A stretch of 64,000 nt of DNA from Zygnema cylindricum (GCA_037447655.1 JBBHKE010001106.1:1-64000); one strand, 5' to 3'. Counted from the first letter of the stretch, positions 1-12,490 are shown. The notes: generated by a model from the sequence alone, not told the origin. Numbers and translations: made by a program.

Positions 1-614
1 GTGAGAATTGGATGCTTGTATAAGCATTGATGAGCACTTAAGAACAGCTGTTTTGTAAGATTCTTGATAGCTTCTGAGAGTGTATCATGTCTACTTCTAC
101 TACTACTGCTGCTCCTCCACCTGCACCGGTGGTTGTAGAACAACAGAAATCGTATTGAAAAAATGTCGTTTTCCTTTGCTAGTTTCTCTTTTCTTTGCTT
201 ACAAAATTGTCAGAATTTTGTGGCTTGGCGGTTGTCCGCATTAGTATTTCGTTGTTTAGTATTTCTTTTGCATTGTATTTTTCCTTAGAGCCGACAATAT
301 AATCTACACGGTTTTGGCTGAGGTCTGAAAGGTTTTCTTTCACTCGTTTTTTCTGTTTTGAATGGATTTTTTCTACCACCTAACCTCATGTTGTGGTTGA
401 ACCTTAATTCCTTAATTTTTTGAATTGCAATTGTAATTTTTGCTTTCTTTTTAGTTTCCAATACGGACACTACACGTAAATGTACGGAAAATGTATGGGT
501 GCAAATTAGGGTAGGCATTTTATTAACTTTTCAACATCGTTTAATGCATACCTTACGTAATATTTGTTAGTTTATATCGTGTGTAATATGTGCACGGGAC
601 ATCTATGCTTTTAT
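1..614. other. no recognisable gene
   Basis: AT-rich sequence with short open frames on both strands, none with a motif I recognise. A short CTACTACTGCTGCTCC run sits near 95-120. Confidence 0.5.
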
Positions 615-1755
615 TTGTTGATATCTGAGTATTTTCTAAGTCTTTATTAGGATAAAAAAGGAGCAAAGGCAGTCTGCCTCTGACTCCTTTCTCCAAGCCC
701 CCACACTTGTTGTAGTCACAAAAGGTTGGAAAGGGGGCTTGAGCCATGGATGCCTAAACCCTACAAAGAGACAAGGGTAGATAAAAGTAGGTTTCCTAAA
801 AGGATAGTTGACAGACCCAGGAATTGATCCTGGTACCTACCGTCCATCAAATCATCCGTAGCCGATAGCTTTATCTGTTAAGCCTAGGGCTACTGCTACG
901 ACATATGGGGTTTGATAGCTAAATAAATAGTTACTTGTAGGTTATTTCCTTTAACTGGATTACCGGTTATAAGGACATATAAACAATAATACTTTAAAGT
1001 ACCTGACAACAAATAGCACAGACATTTGTTTCAACGGCCTGTATTAAATATCAATGTCAATCGGACGGCCGTGGTTAGCGCCGGTTTCACGGAAAGGATA
1101 TTTTGGCGGTGTACGGACCTCACCACTCCGTATGACACGTGGCGACATCGTACAAGTTATGAAATCTCTGGAGCGGAACACAACAAATTCGGATGTGACA
1201 AATGTCACATTATGGCAACATCGTACAATGTCCGTACATAAAGTACTCCGACACCTGTACTTTCTTGTACGGTAACATTTTTCTGACGCGGCATGACCCG
1301 GCGCCACGTGGAGAGATAAGATTTGGAGGTAGGAATTCCGGAGATTCCAAAAGCGAATCCGAATAGGACATGTGTTGACTTTTAGCCATGTCGTACGATG
1401 ACCGTACAAAAGGTACATCGACATGTGTACCTTTATGTACTATACAATAATGTGATTGGTGCGTACCTCAGTACTAGAGGGTTTAGAGAGGGGTTTAGGA
1501 CTTAGAATATTTCGGGTAGGTTGCCACCTCTCTCCCAGAGAGCACCTTGTATAAATGGCAAACTTTGGCCAGCCATAACTATCAACTCAGTTGACCAAAT
1601 TCAGTGATTCTTTTTGCTACAAACTCAAGGGAGTCCATGCTACACGGGGTGTAGTCGGTCAAAGTTTTTGCCTGCCAAGGTGGCTCCATTTCTAAGGGAA
1701 ATTCAAAGTGGGGAATATTATCTAAAACTCATATTCTAACTTTGCAATCTGTGGT
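615..1755 (+). mobile_element. diverged solo LTR related to the copia LTR at 53192
   Basis: This block follows the LTR at 53192-54237 in order. It shares the AGTATTTTCTAAGTCT start, the pyrimidine-rich block, the GATCCTGGTACCTACCG segment, the GCCATGTCGTACGATGACCG and GTACAT stretch, the CTCTCTCCCAGAGAGC block, and the TGATTCTTTTTGCTA and TGCCAAGGTGGC end. No coding region of the same family follows it, so a solo or badly truncated LTR is the simplest reading. Both ends are approximate because the copy is strongly diverged. Confidence 0.75.
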
Positions 1756-2075
1756 GGAACTGAGCACAGAGAAAGTCTTATTTCACAAGGGTGAAGCTGT
1801 AATGGGAATCTGATTATCAAGGGGTCAATCATTTGGGTTTATATTAACTTAGAGTCGACACTATCTAGATTAGCTTCTTTTGATCTGCGAATTCTGTGTG
1901 GCAATGGAGCCCATAGAATTTAATTATCTTCTATTAAGATTTGCAAAAGTATCATGTCAATGAGACGCTAATCCTGATGTCACGTACTTTCCAGGTGAAA
2001 TTTACAAATCGCAAGTTTTTTGTTTTCTTCCCCGATACTAAGAGTACAAAGTACAATAACGTTGGATAGTAAGGA
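1756..2075. other. intergenic; short dispersed similarity
   Basis: No gene is seen. The stretch around 1965-2075 (GATGTCACGTACTT, then AGAGTACAAAGTACAA) resembles 43500-43570, which lies inside the hAT-like element, so it may be a transposon relic. Confidence 0.4.
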
Positions 2076-2602
2076 CACTATGCATTGAATCGTTCTGAGT
2101 GTTAATAACAAAAATTTGACGAACCCAAATTTTGACCCTCTAGCGCTAAATAAAATAAAGAACTTTAATTTTTTTTTTAGGTTAATACAGGTATTGTCTA
2201 ATCAGCGTTAATAACTCTAACTTCGACAGTTTTTAAAAAGTGCAGTGGATGAAATGTGTCAGCCCGTACTAAAAATGCTTGTTATTTAGGACAATTGTAC
2301 AAAAAGTGTGTCAGATAAAGGCGTTGTCACCCGAAAGTGAGTGCGTCGACACAAAAAAGCGCACTCTGATTTTATTCCTAATGATAAAGAGGAGGGAAAA
2401 TCAGGTGATCCTGTTCTCACATGTTCAATGTGAACTTATGCTGTACTAGCTACACTATGAGAAAAGTGGACCCAAATTAGCTTTAGTGAATAAATTAGAG
2501 TAAACATTTTTTTGACAAGGTCTTGAACTCAAATTAAAGCTAATAACACTATTTGTTTTTTTACGCTAATTATTTATTAACGCTAATAACGATTCACTTG
2601 TG
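2076..2602. mobile_element. TA-inserting TIR element (CACCG-family), diverged copy
   Basis: The left end CACTATGCATTGAATCG and the right end (reverse complement CACAAGTGAATCGTTATTAG) match the family ends, and TA follows the right end. The interior is an inverted homologue of the element at 12945-13449 (shared GTGTCGACAC and CCCTC-rich stretches). No coding capacity. The left boundary is uncertain. Confidence 0.6.
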
Positions 2603-3015
2603 TACTGCATTGCAGTGGTCTGTACATACAACACCTCCATTTTTTTCCTTTTTTGCTTACCCTGCAAAAACTGAATTTGTTTTTATTTTTTTCGAATCAC
2701 CCGGCCAAATTTGATCGACCTCCAAAAGTTGACACCTTTCCATTCCGGATCCGACGTGGCTGGTCGGGTACGGATGGGGTACGGATTGAGTAACCCGATT
2801 GTGACCACTACCTATGCTCCTTTGAGGGGGAGGGGGAGGGGGGAGAGGAAATATTGGACAATTTTCAACATCGCTCCGACATATCATGATGTAAATATAT
2901 CGCAAAATGAATTGACATATCGGTCAGGTATTCCGATATTGAGCTTCTCGATACATCGTTGCAATATATTGATTATTGGGTACTAAAAAATAGCTACATA
3001 TCAAATATTAACAAG
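2603..3015. other. no recognisable gene
   Basis: Contains a G-rich run (GAGGGGGAGGGGGAGG near 2824) inside an 82-91 codon open frame on each strand. No protein motif seen. Confidence 0.45.
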
Positions 3016-3413
3016 GGCCCGTTGATACACAACTCTACGTGAGTACTGTTCGTACTCCATTCGTACCTTATCCGTAATGTATCCTTATCATATCCGTACT
3101 CTATGTCATTGGGCGCAACATAAGATAATTCTTGGACCCTCCCGTAGGCTATTGTTACATAACTATATGTGAGTAATGTATTAGAACATACGCACCTTAT
3201 CTGTACTATGTCCCTTACAATATCCGTACTACAACTTGTTTGACATGACGTATGCGCCTTCGCATACCCTCCAATTGGCTACCAATACACAAGAATAGAG
3301 TGAGCACTTTACTTCTCGACTAATCGTACTATATTTGTGTTGTATTTGTCCTATAGTCATACAATAGCTCATTGTGCACTAAGTATTAGCCTTCGAATAC
3401 CGTCCAGTACGAG
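3016..3413 (+). repeat. three diverged tandem units of about 131-138 bp
   Basis: Units start near 3016, 3147 and 3276. Each runs from a GNTACACAA-type start through 'GTGAGTA.T', 'ACCTTATC.GTA', 'ATATCCGTACT' and ends in 'TACCCTCC' or 'TACCGTCC'. Divergence is high, so this is an old array. Confidence 0.65.
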
Positions 3414-4393
3414 GATTGAACTCATTTAGGTACAAAGGCGTATCCAAAATAGCAAACTCAAACGATGCGCGAAATTTGACCGTTGGAAGCGTACCCCACG
3501 AGATACGCATCACTACAAATGTACGGACTACCAAGGACGACAACTACTTCTTTCTGATGCATTGACAACACCGCGATACATTATTTGTGTTATTGTTTTC
3601 TTTTCCACTTAAAAGCAATTTTTTCAGTGCACACATGTCGAATTTTTTATTTGGCAAAAGCCAACCTGGTATCGCCAATCGGACAGTTAGAACGTAGAAC
3701 TTCAATCGCAATATTCAAGTTAACAATGTGAAAATTGTGGTTGGAGAAAAAAGGTTTTCAAGTGCCAAAAAAACAGCAGTGACACCAAAGGTATAGTTTT
3801 GCAAAATTTCGGATTCCGTCTTCAAAGTTGCTATACAACAAGCAGTGGCGCTTCTCGTTTCACGCCCCTCACTTTTTTGTGTCGACGCCTTTAATTGACA
3901 CATTTTCTGTAATTTTGTAAAATATAATTGTCAATGGATGTACGAACAACAATAATAATGTACAGTACGATATTTAAGTATCTCTTGAACTATTTCACTC
4001 TTGTTTCTACATCACTGTATGTTATTTTAAGTTAAAAGGTCATAATTTAAGGCCACCGATAATAATGTTTATCAACTCTAATATCCATTCACGGTGTGGC
4101 TACAAAAAGTCGGCATTCATAAGGCCAACAGTGCAAGACTCTTTATTTTAGTGAAAATTTACCACTAAAGTACGAAGCAATTTCTCGCTATCTGATAAGC
4201 AGATCAGTGGCTTTGGAGCGGTGGATGTTTGGGGAGGGTTGGGACAAAATTGGGACCATGGTTGGGTTTAGCTGGGTAGGGAAATTCCAGTACCAATCGT
4301 AATCTATTATTTTCACATCAACGAACATTATTGTAACTACTTAGGCTTTGGGCAATGGTAGAAATCGGTCTCTCACTAGTTGTCAGGTGTCGC
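3414..4393. other. intergenic, 3' side of the GT92 locus
   Basis: No motif-bearing frame. A 62-codon minus-strand frame at 3715-3903 has no recognisable domain. Confidence 0.45.
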
Positions 4394-5402
4394 TTAAGTA
4401 TGTCGCCATTTTCTCTTTTCAACCAATTCCGTTACTTGGTCTGTCAATGTAGGATCCACGAGCATGTGAGGATATTCCGTTATGTTACGCACAACGAATG
4501 TACATGTATTATTAAATGCTACAGCTAATTTTCTCAAGTGAGCAACAAGAGCAACATTGGGATCAATATTGACTTTCTTAGCTCCAGATGCAAACTGAGA
4601 AACATAATGAGTTTGTCCTACTAGTGCAAAATTTAGATTGGCAACCCATTTTGGCCGGCTTTCTCTACGACAACGCATGTCCATATCTGGACATTTTTTT
4701 GACTTTCGACGGATTGCCCTTAGTTCTATCGCCCACTGACCAGTCTGTTTTTGGGGCAAACAATGATCTATAGGATACCTAGCACGGTTAAAACAAAGCG
4801 CTCCAACATTTTTATAGTGTTCAATAAGACCCGGAAGAGTTTGTTTATTGGAGCGAAAATGTAAAAATTCATCGTAATCCAAGTTTAGAGCCCACCTGAA
4901 ACATGAAACGGACAAAACCGGAAAGATAAAGATTAGATGAGAACTGCCTATCAACATGAGACTAATCAAATAGAAATCCCAACAATGACTCGGGGTTGGA
5001 GCACACGCATTGTCATTGGAAAAGGCAAGAACCAATTATGGATAAACTTTGAAAATTATAGCATCTCATAGATCATTTTATAAAGTGTTTCAAAACTTAC
5101 TTGGCTACATGGCGAGATCGATGGATACAATCATTGATAAAAAGCACTTGATTAAAGTACCATCCTTCATAAAGCCGTTGATTTTTTGCGTATACAATTG
5201 TTACAAGTTTTTCATCTTCAAACTTATTCAGAAGTTCCATAATGTCCTCTTTAATGTCCTCTACAATGTAAACCACAAAATGGACATCGTCTTGGAGAGC
5301 CCCTTTATGCCATAAAATCCACTCCCGAATGATTTTAGCATCCACATTGGTACGAATAGGGGCACCACATACGGCAAATTTATGACGAAATCTTTTGCTG
5401 TC
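4394..5402 (-). CDS. GT92-family glycosyltransferase, two exons visible, 5' end unresolved
   Basis: Exon 5101-5402 ends at a GTAAGT donor; exon 4394-4895 starts after a TTTCAG acceptor. The phase-2 join reads through cleanly. The joined protein has the GT92 (DUF23) layout: CGAP then EWILWHKG near the start, then NDCIHRS, W and the DxDEF-type motif YDEFLHF right after the join, and a basic C-terminal part ending at a stop at 4394. In plants this family includes the beta-1,4-galactan synthase GALS, a Golgi type II membrane enzyme. No membrane anchor is visible here, so N-terminal exons are missing. Upstream of the acceptor at 5403 the same frame continues with plausible coding (FPAIFIDPDLY) but meets TGA at 5412-5414, so either an intron starts there or the gene is damaged. 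Donor specificity cannot be read. Confidence 0.75.
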
Positions 5403-5578
5403 CTGTTCAAGTCAATATAAATCTGGGTCAATGAATATCGCCGGAAATTCAGGAGGACGTTGGTTCGCGTTTCATGTGAACGTTTGCATTTATTTGTTGT
5501 GTTGGCTGTGCAGCGGCAGACTTTGTACAGGTGTTGTTATATGATTGGACCTAGTGTGTAGGCATGATTTATTAGATG

Positions 5579-5830
5579 TGTTGGATTGGCACGTGAATGC
5601 CAGTTCAATACGGGGTAGAATGTGATACGTCACACTTAAACCCGCCTAAAAAGAAATAGGTATGGACCCGCCAGGCTCTACATCGAGCTAGTGGCACAGT
5701 GGTTAGTGCACTGACAGCTCAAGTCAGAGGTCCCAAGTTCGAGCCCTGGCCGGCTCACTTTTCCCTAGTATGGGACATACCGAATCCCAGATTTCCAGGA
5801 AATCAACAGGATTCGTCTCCTTTTAGCGCT
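5579..5830 (+). mobile_element. SINE-like repeat with embedded tRNA-like segment, copy 1
   Basis: About 240 bp shared with 9576-9812. The core 5685-5757 is 73 nt and folds as a cloverleaf: acceptor GAGCTAG with CCGGCTC (imperfect), D stem GCAC/GTGC, anticodon stem CTGAC/GTCAG, five-base variable region and T loop TTCGAGC. Position 33 is G rather than T, so it is unlikely to be a working tRNA. About 105 bp upstream and 70 bp downstream are conserved between the copies, which supports a tRNA-derived transposable repeat with a pol III-type internal promoter. Confidence 0.7.
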
Positions 5831-8350
5831 TCAACAGCAACCCGCTATTGTCAATATTGAAGCAAGCAGTTATAGTTTTAAAAATTACAAAAATGTGAGT
5901 CTAAGAAGTAGTATCTAGTATTCTCGGTACACTAAAGAATTTGAAAACATCATGTTTGACTTTTACTTGATTATTTGCAACAGTAGAAACCAAATTGTTG
6001 ATGACAGGTGGAAACTTTTCCATTTTACAGGTTTCATTAAGTACAAATAAAACGTAGTCGGATGCATTCGTAGCATTTTGACAATTAGTGCTTGAAACCA
6101 AACGTTATTTTCTATAGTGTTGCGGTATTTTGAAATTGCCTAAAGACTTTATTTGATTGCTTTTTTTGTTACGAATTTTTATGTGACTTCAAAATTATTC
6201 TTACTTTTTTTAGAATCGAGTATATGCATTGGACAATGCAATGAATGATAAAAATATACTGAGCTTGATGTTGTGAAGGGGATATTTGATGACGAGGAGT
6301 GTTTCTCGAGCGGTGTTGACCATAGTGTCATCGTTGTCGGTTACGACCTCACATCTTCACCACCTTATTGGCTCCTTTGTAACTCGTGGGGAAGCAATTA
6401 GGGAGAAAGTGGCTACATGCGAATCAAAATTACTGGAGGACTTGGTATCTGTGGAATAAATAGCCTTCCAGCCCTTGTTCTGATTATGAAGTCTCCATGT
6501 AAACGTTTGACTTTGAGCTTTGGTCTTGCGCATCATTAAACACTATAACTTCTGTCCTTCCTTTAGCATTGGTAGCATGGTTACTAGGGCCAACAATCAA
6601 GAATGCAAAAAAAAGATTGCTTATGATTTACTGAATCAAAAGTGCAATGAAGTAAGCGCAGTAAACTTATATTTTTTCTTGAAAGAAGTAATCATGCTTC
6701 TATTTATTTTTTCATGCACTCATTTTTTTGAGACGTTTGTCCTTAAGATGTTGAGGGAGAGATGCAAGAGAAGAGAGAGCTCATATGAAATATATCAGAC
6801 AGTTTTTGCGGCGATTCTAATAACCATGTAGAAGTACCAAACCCATACGGTTCACAATTTCTACTTTAAACCTGTGTTAGAAAAGTTCATGTGCGTGTTA
6901 ACCATTCTATTCCAAACTAGCTTTTGATTGAAATTTTCCTTTTATCGATGCAAATGAGAATAATCCGTCTTGTCCTTAACGGATGTAGCAAAGTTGCCTT
7001 TCGAAACAACTATATGGACCTGTTTCATTCTAGGGAATTCTAGGTGCTGGGAAACGGTGTACCTTTTCAGTCAATGATCCTTGCAACAGCATCAACTTTG
7101 CCAAAAAGGTTTTGAAGACCGAGTATGGCCCTGGACGTACCAACCCATGTGGCAATGGCGTATGCATTCCAGCAAGGGCCACCAATCAATGCCAATGTAC
7201 AGACTCATTTTTCGCTGTCAACAATACGGACGGCTCGTAGACTTGTGCTCCAGAGTAGCGGCTTTGGCATGATGATGTTATCCGTTCTACTGACTGTGAT
7301 TGTACTTTTTTTTTTTTTTTTTTTTGTATTTAATACACTTTGGGGCCTCGAACGCATGGCAGCTTCTCCATGTACCTTTAGTTCACGGAATTCATGGGGC
7401 GTGGGCACCTGTTTGACCTCGTCCTCTCCGCCCGGAACTTATGCGTGTATCTGCCCACCCGGTTATATATGGGACTTTTCAAGTGGAACCTCCACTTGTG
7501 TAACAGGTAAAAGTCTAGGCGATATCTATTACGGATGTGGACAAGGATTTACACTTGCATTTTAGGGTCCAAGAGGTTACTGAACTAGTTTCTTTTATTT
7601 CAGATATTTTTTAAGGGATTGTCGTCGTTTCTACATCACTGTCCACTATTACAAGGGAAAACCTGCTCATGTCCACGTATAATTTATTTTAGAGTTGGTC
7701 TGTACCGATTATCTATGTGGATCCAGAAAAATCACATTATGGTACATTTGCTAACTCGATTCATAATGAAAGTAATGGAGGGACTGCCCGGTGGCCAGAT
7801 GGGACTGCTGGGAATTCCGTGAAGTTTCTTGTAGTGCCACGTGGAGTAAATGTGACCTGTTATGACATTTATCTCATTTACGGCATCAACAACGATGTTT
7901 TTTTTGCACAAAATAAGGTGATGTCCATTGAATGCCTAGTATTTAGTGTTCCCAAAGATATCTCTACCACCAAGTATGCTCATGTTGTAAGCTTTTCACT
8001 TCTTAATTGCAATTTACTCGTAACATTTTTATTGACTTATACTTGGTGCTAATCTTGTTGCCAATAGTTTCATCTTGGATAAGAGAAATATGTTGTTATT
8101 GTTTTCTACTTGCTGACTGAGTAATAATTTTCTGTATGGCCAGTAGGATGTGAAGTGTGCCCAGAGGTTTTTGGCCATCAGGCACTACTTTCCATACTTC
8201 CATAATCATTGTAAAATTACCTCCAAATTTAACGCAAGTATATCTGGCACAGGCTGTGAACTTCTCCATCCCACTACTGCCTAACACGGTCGTTAATGTG
8301 ACAACTTCCAACAATTGCTCTCTCCTCTATGCCGTCAATGAGGTTAGAAC

Positions 8351-8472
8351 AGACTTTGACTTTGACTTTGACTTTGACTGACTTTGATTTTGACTTTCTT
8401 TGATTTTGACTTTGACTTTGACTTTGACTTTGAATTTGACTTTGACTTTGGCTTTCTTTTACTTTGACTTTG
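8351..8472 (+). repeat. (TTTGAC)n hexanucleotide repeat
   Basis: About twenty imperfect TTTGAC/TTTGAT units in the intron between LysM-like exons. Confidence 0.9.
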
Positions 8473-9575
8473 GCCTGCCTGTGGAAATCAAGGGATTGGA
8501 AAATAGTTATAAAATTCCTTATACTTCGGTTTTCTACTTTTTAATTTATGTGTTGTTGAGCTGGAAAATGTTGGTCTTTACGTAATCGAGTTTCTCAACT
8601 TCATGATAATTAGTCTTTTATTAATCCTTCCGTTGCATGAATTGAACTGGATGACGTTCTGGAGGGCGAATTTTCTTGGGTGGTTTCAGGATGACACTTG
8701 TGTCACTATAGCTAGTATGTTTCAGATCGAGTCAGTTTCTGGACCGGGTTCTCCCAATGTTGACTTAGATTGTTTTCAACTTCGGCCTTTTCAGCAGGTA
8801 GGGCTTTCCATTGCAAAAAATAACATTTTATGTTTTGGTAATACAAATTTTCTCGCAAAAATAAGTTATTTTCTCGGGGGACTCTTACAAATTAGTCTAT
8901 ATTTTCAGATATCTTTGTATTTTTCTCTTTCTTGGCTTCTAATCTCCTATAATAATATGCCATAAAAATTGGATATAAATTCCTCTTCTTTTTGTTGAGA
9001 CATTCACAGTGTAGTTCCCTTTTCATTTCATTATTTTCACCCGTGAACTCGTTTAGCTTCATGGATCTTTCCAAAAATCACTCCACATATTGAGATCTCA
9101 CAATAATAAGCACCTTTGTAACCAAAGGTCACATTTAATTTAACCAAAGAAAATTGCGCGCCAGTTTGTTGACTTCCACACAAATTAGAGTGGACCATAA
9201 TCATTACCCACAATGTCTTTGCAATATCTTTGCAAGGGTCCACAAGGGCCCTATTTACACATTTTCACCGGATATGATATAGCCGCAAATCTTACCTTTT
9301 TCGGGTGTCACAATCTAATCACAGGTGTAAAAATTTCAGGTGTGCATAGAAAGGGGCCCACTTCCCTCTTGGGGACCTTGCACTTTTCCGTACGAGGTGA
9401 AAGAGGACGAATCGTGTCTCTCCATCATAAGCAACCAATTGGATGGCGACATTCGAAAATTCTATGCCCTAAATCCCGGAGTTTACTGCGGCCGTCTTCT
9501 CTTTATTTCCAGCGGAACTGCGAACATTGGACAACATTTGGACAAAAGGTATTATGTGTTTCCTTGACTCCGGTT

Positions 9576-9812
9576 TGTTGGGTTGGCACGTGAATGCCGG
9601 TTCAATATGGGGTGTATTGTGGTACCCCCATACTTGAAGCCGCTTAAAATAAATATGTACGGACCCGCCAGGCTCTACATTGAGCTGGTGGAGCAGTGGT
9701 TAGAGAGTTCGCAGCTAAAGTGAGATGTCTCAGGATCGAGCCCTGACCAGCTCAATTTTTCCTAGTATTGGACATGCCAAATCCCGGATTTCGAGGAAAT
9801 GTAACATGGTCG
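9576..9812 (+). mobile_element. SINE-like repeat with embedded tRNA-like segment, copy 2
   Basis: Homologue of 5579-5830. The core 9682-9754 is again 73 nt, with a perfect 7-bp acceptor (GAGCTGG with CCAGCTC) and a perfect 5-bp T stem (TCAGG/CCTGA) around ATCGAGC. The anticodon arm has decayed. The copies preserve different arms, as expected for independent decay from one tRNA-derived ancestor. It lies in the long intron before the last LysM exon. Confidence 0.7.
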
Positions 9813-11280
9813 TACTAAGGATGTGAAAAAATTGGTAAACATCGATGAGTATTCCGAGCTCTTAGGGGTGAAAATAAAGATGTTTAAATCTGTCCTTTTC
9901 TTGTACACAAAATTAAACCTGCTTTATCCATGTTTTACAAAACATGATTTGTACAGTTTAATATCCTTTTAACCATCTCTGCTATAAAAGTATATTGCTC
10001 CTTTCAGTGGAAATTTTGAGTCAATGTTTCGACGTTTTTATCTTTAACAAAAAATTATTTAAAACCCGAAGTCCGACGATGTGTCCCTAAAAAAAATATG
10101 TCTTTATTAACCGCATAGTTAATCACGATCATCATATTAAAGAAATAATTTACTCTATGTTTTACAACATATCATCTTATCCACGTGTATGCAAATGGTA
10201 CATGTAATTTTTTGTTTACCACTGACTTACAGGCTCTATTTCCATTACCAACCTAGTGATAAATCTACCGACTGCAGTCAATGTTTTTCCCATTTTTGTC
10301 TGAAGGTCGATGTTTTTCCATAATATTTCGTTTTGTTATTCATGAGTCTTTCATTATGCCTCGCTAAAATCATAATTCTCTTTCGTCAAAAGCATCCTCC
10401 AGCTTACTCTTTATTCGTGATTTACTGTATGACATGATAACACGTTCCAAAGGAGTCAGAATAACAAAAAAAGAATATTGTTGAAGGTTTTGGAAGACTT
10501 GTAAATTTATAAAAATGAATGAATATATCTGTCCATTTTAGAGTTCTGAAATCGGTTGATAAAAACATAACATTGTTCTTATAGTCTATGTGATCACTAT
10601 AGGATGTAGAGATGTCAGTTTATGTACTACATTTTGGATATCTATTCGAAACCGGGCGTGTAGTCATAGTAGCGTCGGTTCTTAAGGTTTTGAGGGTGCT
10701 TTTAAGGTTGCTCTTCCATATTTGTATGAATAATAAACATCTAACCAGACTCATTGACAATCACCAACATAGTACAAACCATATGTGGTCGAGTCAATTA
10801 ATCCATTCATAAATTTTCCAAGCAAAGTCAAAGTTATTGCTTCCCATTCAGCTTGTCCCTACTGTTATGAACTGTCGTACATGCAGGGTCGATCTACCAT
10901 TTTAGTACAAGGAACATCTTACATCTCCTCATTGCCTAACCATCAAAAGTCCATTCTCGTGAAATTACATGACCTTATATTCAGTTACCATTTTAAGATC
11001 AGTAATGCTTTTGTGAACTGTGCCTTTAACAACAGCAATACCATGTCCATTGCAGGTTTGTCTTGCTGCGGATGATATGGGAGCCAATGCGCAAAGATGT
11101 TCGAAGGGAAAAATATATTCTTTGAAGATGACCGACTCGTGCACCAGCCTAAAAAGATGTTTTACAAAAGACGAAACTTTTAAGAAATTGAACAAATTTG
11201 CCTGCACAACAGCTGCACTTAGAAAAGTGCGTGCGGCTGCGAATCGAATTTGCATTCCAAAAACTAGCAGTTGCCGATGA

Positions 11281-12274
11281 AAAGACCTCAGAAATTTTGG
11301 GAGTGGAGCGTTGTAAACGACTCTTAATTGCGACTGGGCTTAGCTTAGCGGGAGGCTTGGACCATGTTTAAGCTCAAAATCGAAAAGAGGATAGAAGACA
11401 ATACAAAGATGGATCACTATAAAATTCTGGAGAGATGACTCATTCATAACAAGGTTGTTGAAAGGAAAATACTTAAAGGAAAATACTTAAAGCAAAAAAG
11501 ACCAGAAAGAATTTCTTAGTAATTTCACAAATTAGGAAAACTTCATTTTGTTAGGGAGGTAATCAACCATGCACTTCTTTTGGCAAATTGCAGGTTTCTT
11601 GCATTCTCACATTGGCATAAAGGAAAGATTTGGAAGATTTGGAACGTGATTTGGGAAAGCTATGGTGGAGGGTACACGGTCTTAATAGTTGACTCTATGA
11701 AGCTTTTTACATTTTCACCTTTCCGTTGCCATGTAGTATGATGCCTTCTCTCTGCTTTGCCAATGCATCTAGATGGAAAATCCAAATGATGTTTGTAAAA
11801 TGATGGTTGTCTTTGCAACATTTACTTAAATGAAAGTTACAAAAGAGTCAAACGCGTATGCTTTATCCTTCCTTTCGTAAGTGTATAATTTAAATGCTCA
11901 TTGCGAAGTAATCTAATTCAAAAGATAAACTTCAATATTTTTCTCGTGTTCAACTTTTTTTACGTGTTCAGTTTCTCATAGAAACTTATTAGTTGTGAGA
12001 CTCGTAATTCTTGTCCCGTCCGTTTTCCCTTCGAACATAAATGGTGCTACACATCATTTAGATCTTCTTCCAATTTACGATGTTTCCCGGATTTAAAAAT
12101 TCGACAGTACTGCATTTAGCAAATACAGAAAGTGAAAATAATAAAAGTGTTGCCGATGCAAATTATTGGTGTGTGTGTGAAAACAAATTGTCAAATGCCT
12201 AGTTGAGACAATGCATTCATTTTGGCGTTGAAACTTCAATTGTGCAGCGCAGAAACCGCCGACCGAGGGAAGTA
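11281..12274. other. intergenic, nothing recognised
   Basis: AT-rich. A short direct repeat AAGGAAAATACTTAAA occurs twice near 11465-11490. No coding motif on either strand. Confidence 0.5.
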
Positions 12275-12490
12275 CTGTGTGAATCGCTATTAATGTCAAT
12301 GTTTTTTTTGCGACTTAAAACATCCTTTATCGTATACACATGTTGGATTGTGGATCTAACGGTCGCGATTGAAAGGTTGGATTCCCAGCTTCTGGTTGGC
12401 GGTCTCAAATCGAAAATCAGACAAATGTGTACAGAAAAAAGACGTTTTTAGTGGCAAAAATATTACCAACACTAATAGCGATTCACTATG
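12275..12490. mobile_element. short CACCG-family TIR element (216 bp)
   Basis: Left end CTGTGTGAATCGCTATTAAT after TA (12273-12274); right end, reverse-complemented, CATAGTGAATCGCTATTAGT. Subterminal TTTTTTTTGCGACTTAAAAC resembles the 152-bp element at 41731-41882. The right flank is CA, so the TA duplication has decayed or the end is off by a little. Confidence 0.7.

Larger units (their letters stand above)
6279..11280 (+). pseudogene. papain-type protease / EGF-like / LysM multi-exon gene, damaged
   Basis: Exons on one strand give modules in a sensible order. 6279-6498: C-terminal half of a papain (C1) domain with the active-site His in VDHSVIVVGY and Asn in NSWG; the usual W two residues on is TAG (6399-6401). 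About 7045-7290: EGF-like CGNGVCIP...CQC, with TAG at 7238-7240. About 7325-7506: second EGF-like module (SPPGTYACICPPGY), donor GTAAAA. About 7690-7986: LysM-like (VTCYDIYLIYGINNDVFFAQN). About 8160-8345: possible LysM start (TSNNCSLLYAVNE). 8690-8797: LysM (DDTCVTIASMF), in-phase splice sites. 9340-about 9560: LysM (DESCLSIISNQL...FYALNPG). 11056-11280: last LysM (TDSCTSLKRCF...ICIP), then stop. The exon with the catalytic Cys is not visible. LysM modules bind GlcNAc-containing glycans, so a secreted wall-acting protease is inferred. Two nonsense codons suggest a pseudogene. Confidence 0.65.

Noticed and set aside
1026-1424. Overlapping 70-126 codon frames as genes
   Set aside because: They fall inside a diverged LTR and match the LTRs at 53.2 and 63.3 kb.
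5685-5757. A functional tRNA gene
   Set aside because: The cloverleaf is good but position 33 is G, the acceptor has a mismatch, and a second decayed copy shares long flanks, so a tRNA-derived repeat is more likely.
5901-6101. Minus-strand 66-codon frame as an upstream exon of the GT92 gene
   Set aside because: It has Asn/Cys-rich secretory-like wording but no GT92 motif, and I could not connect it by splice sites and phase.
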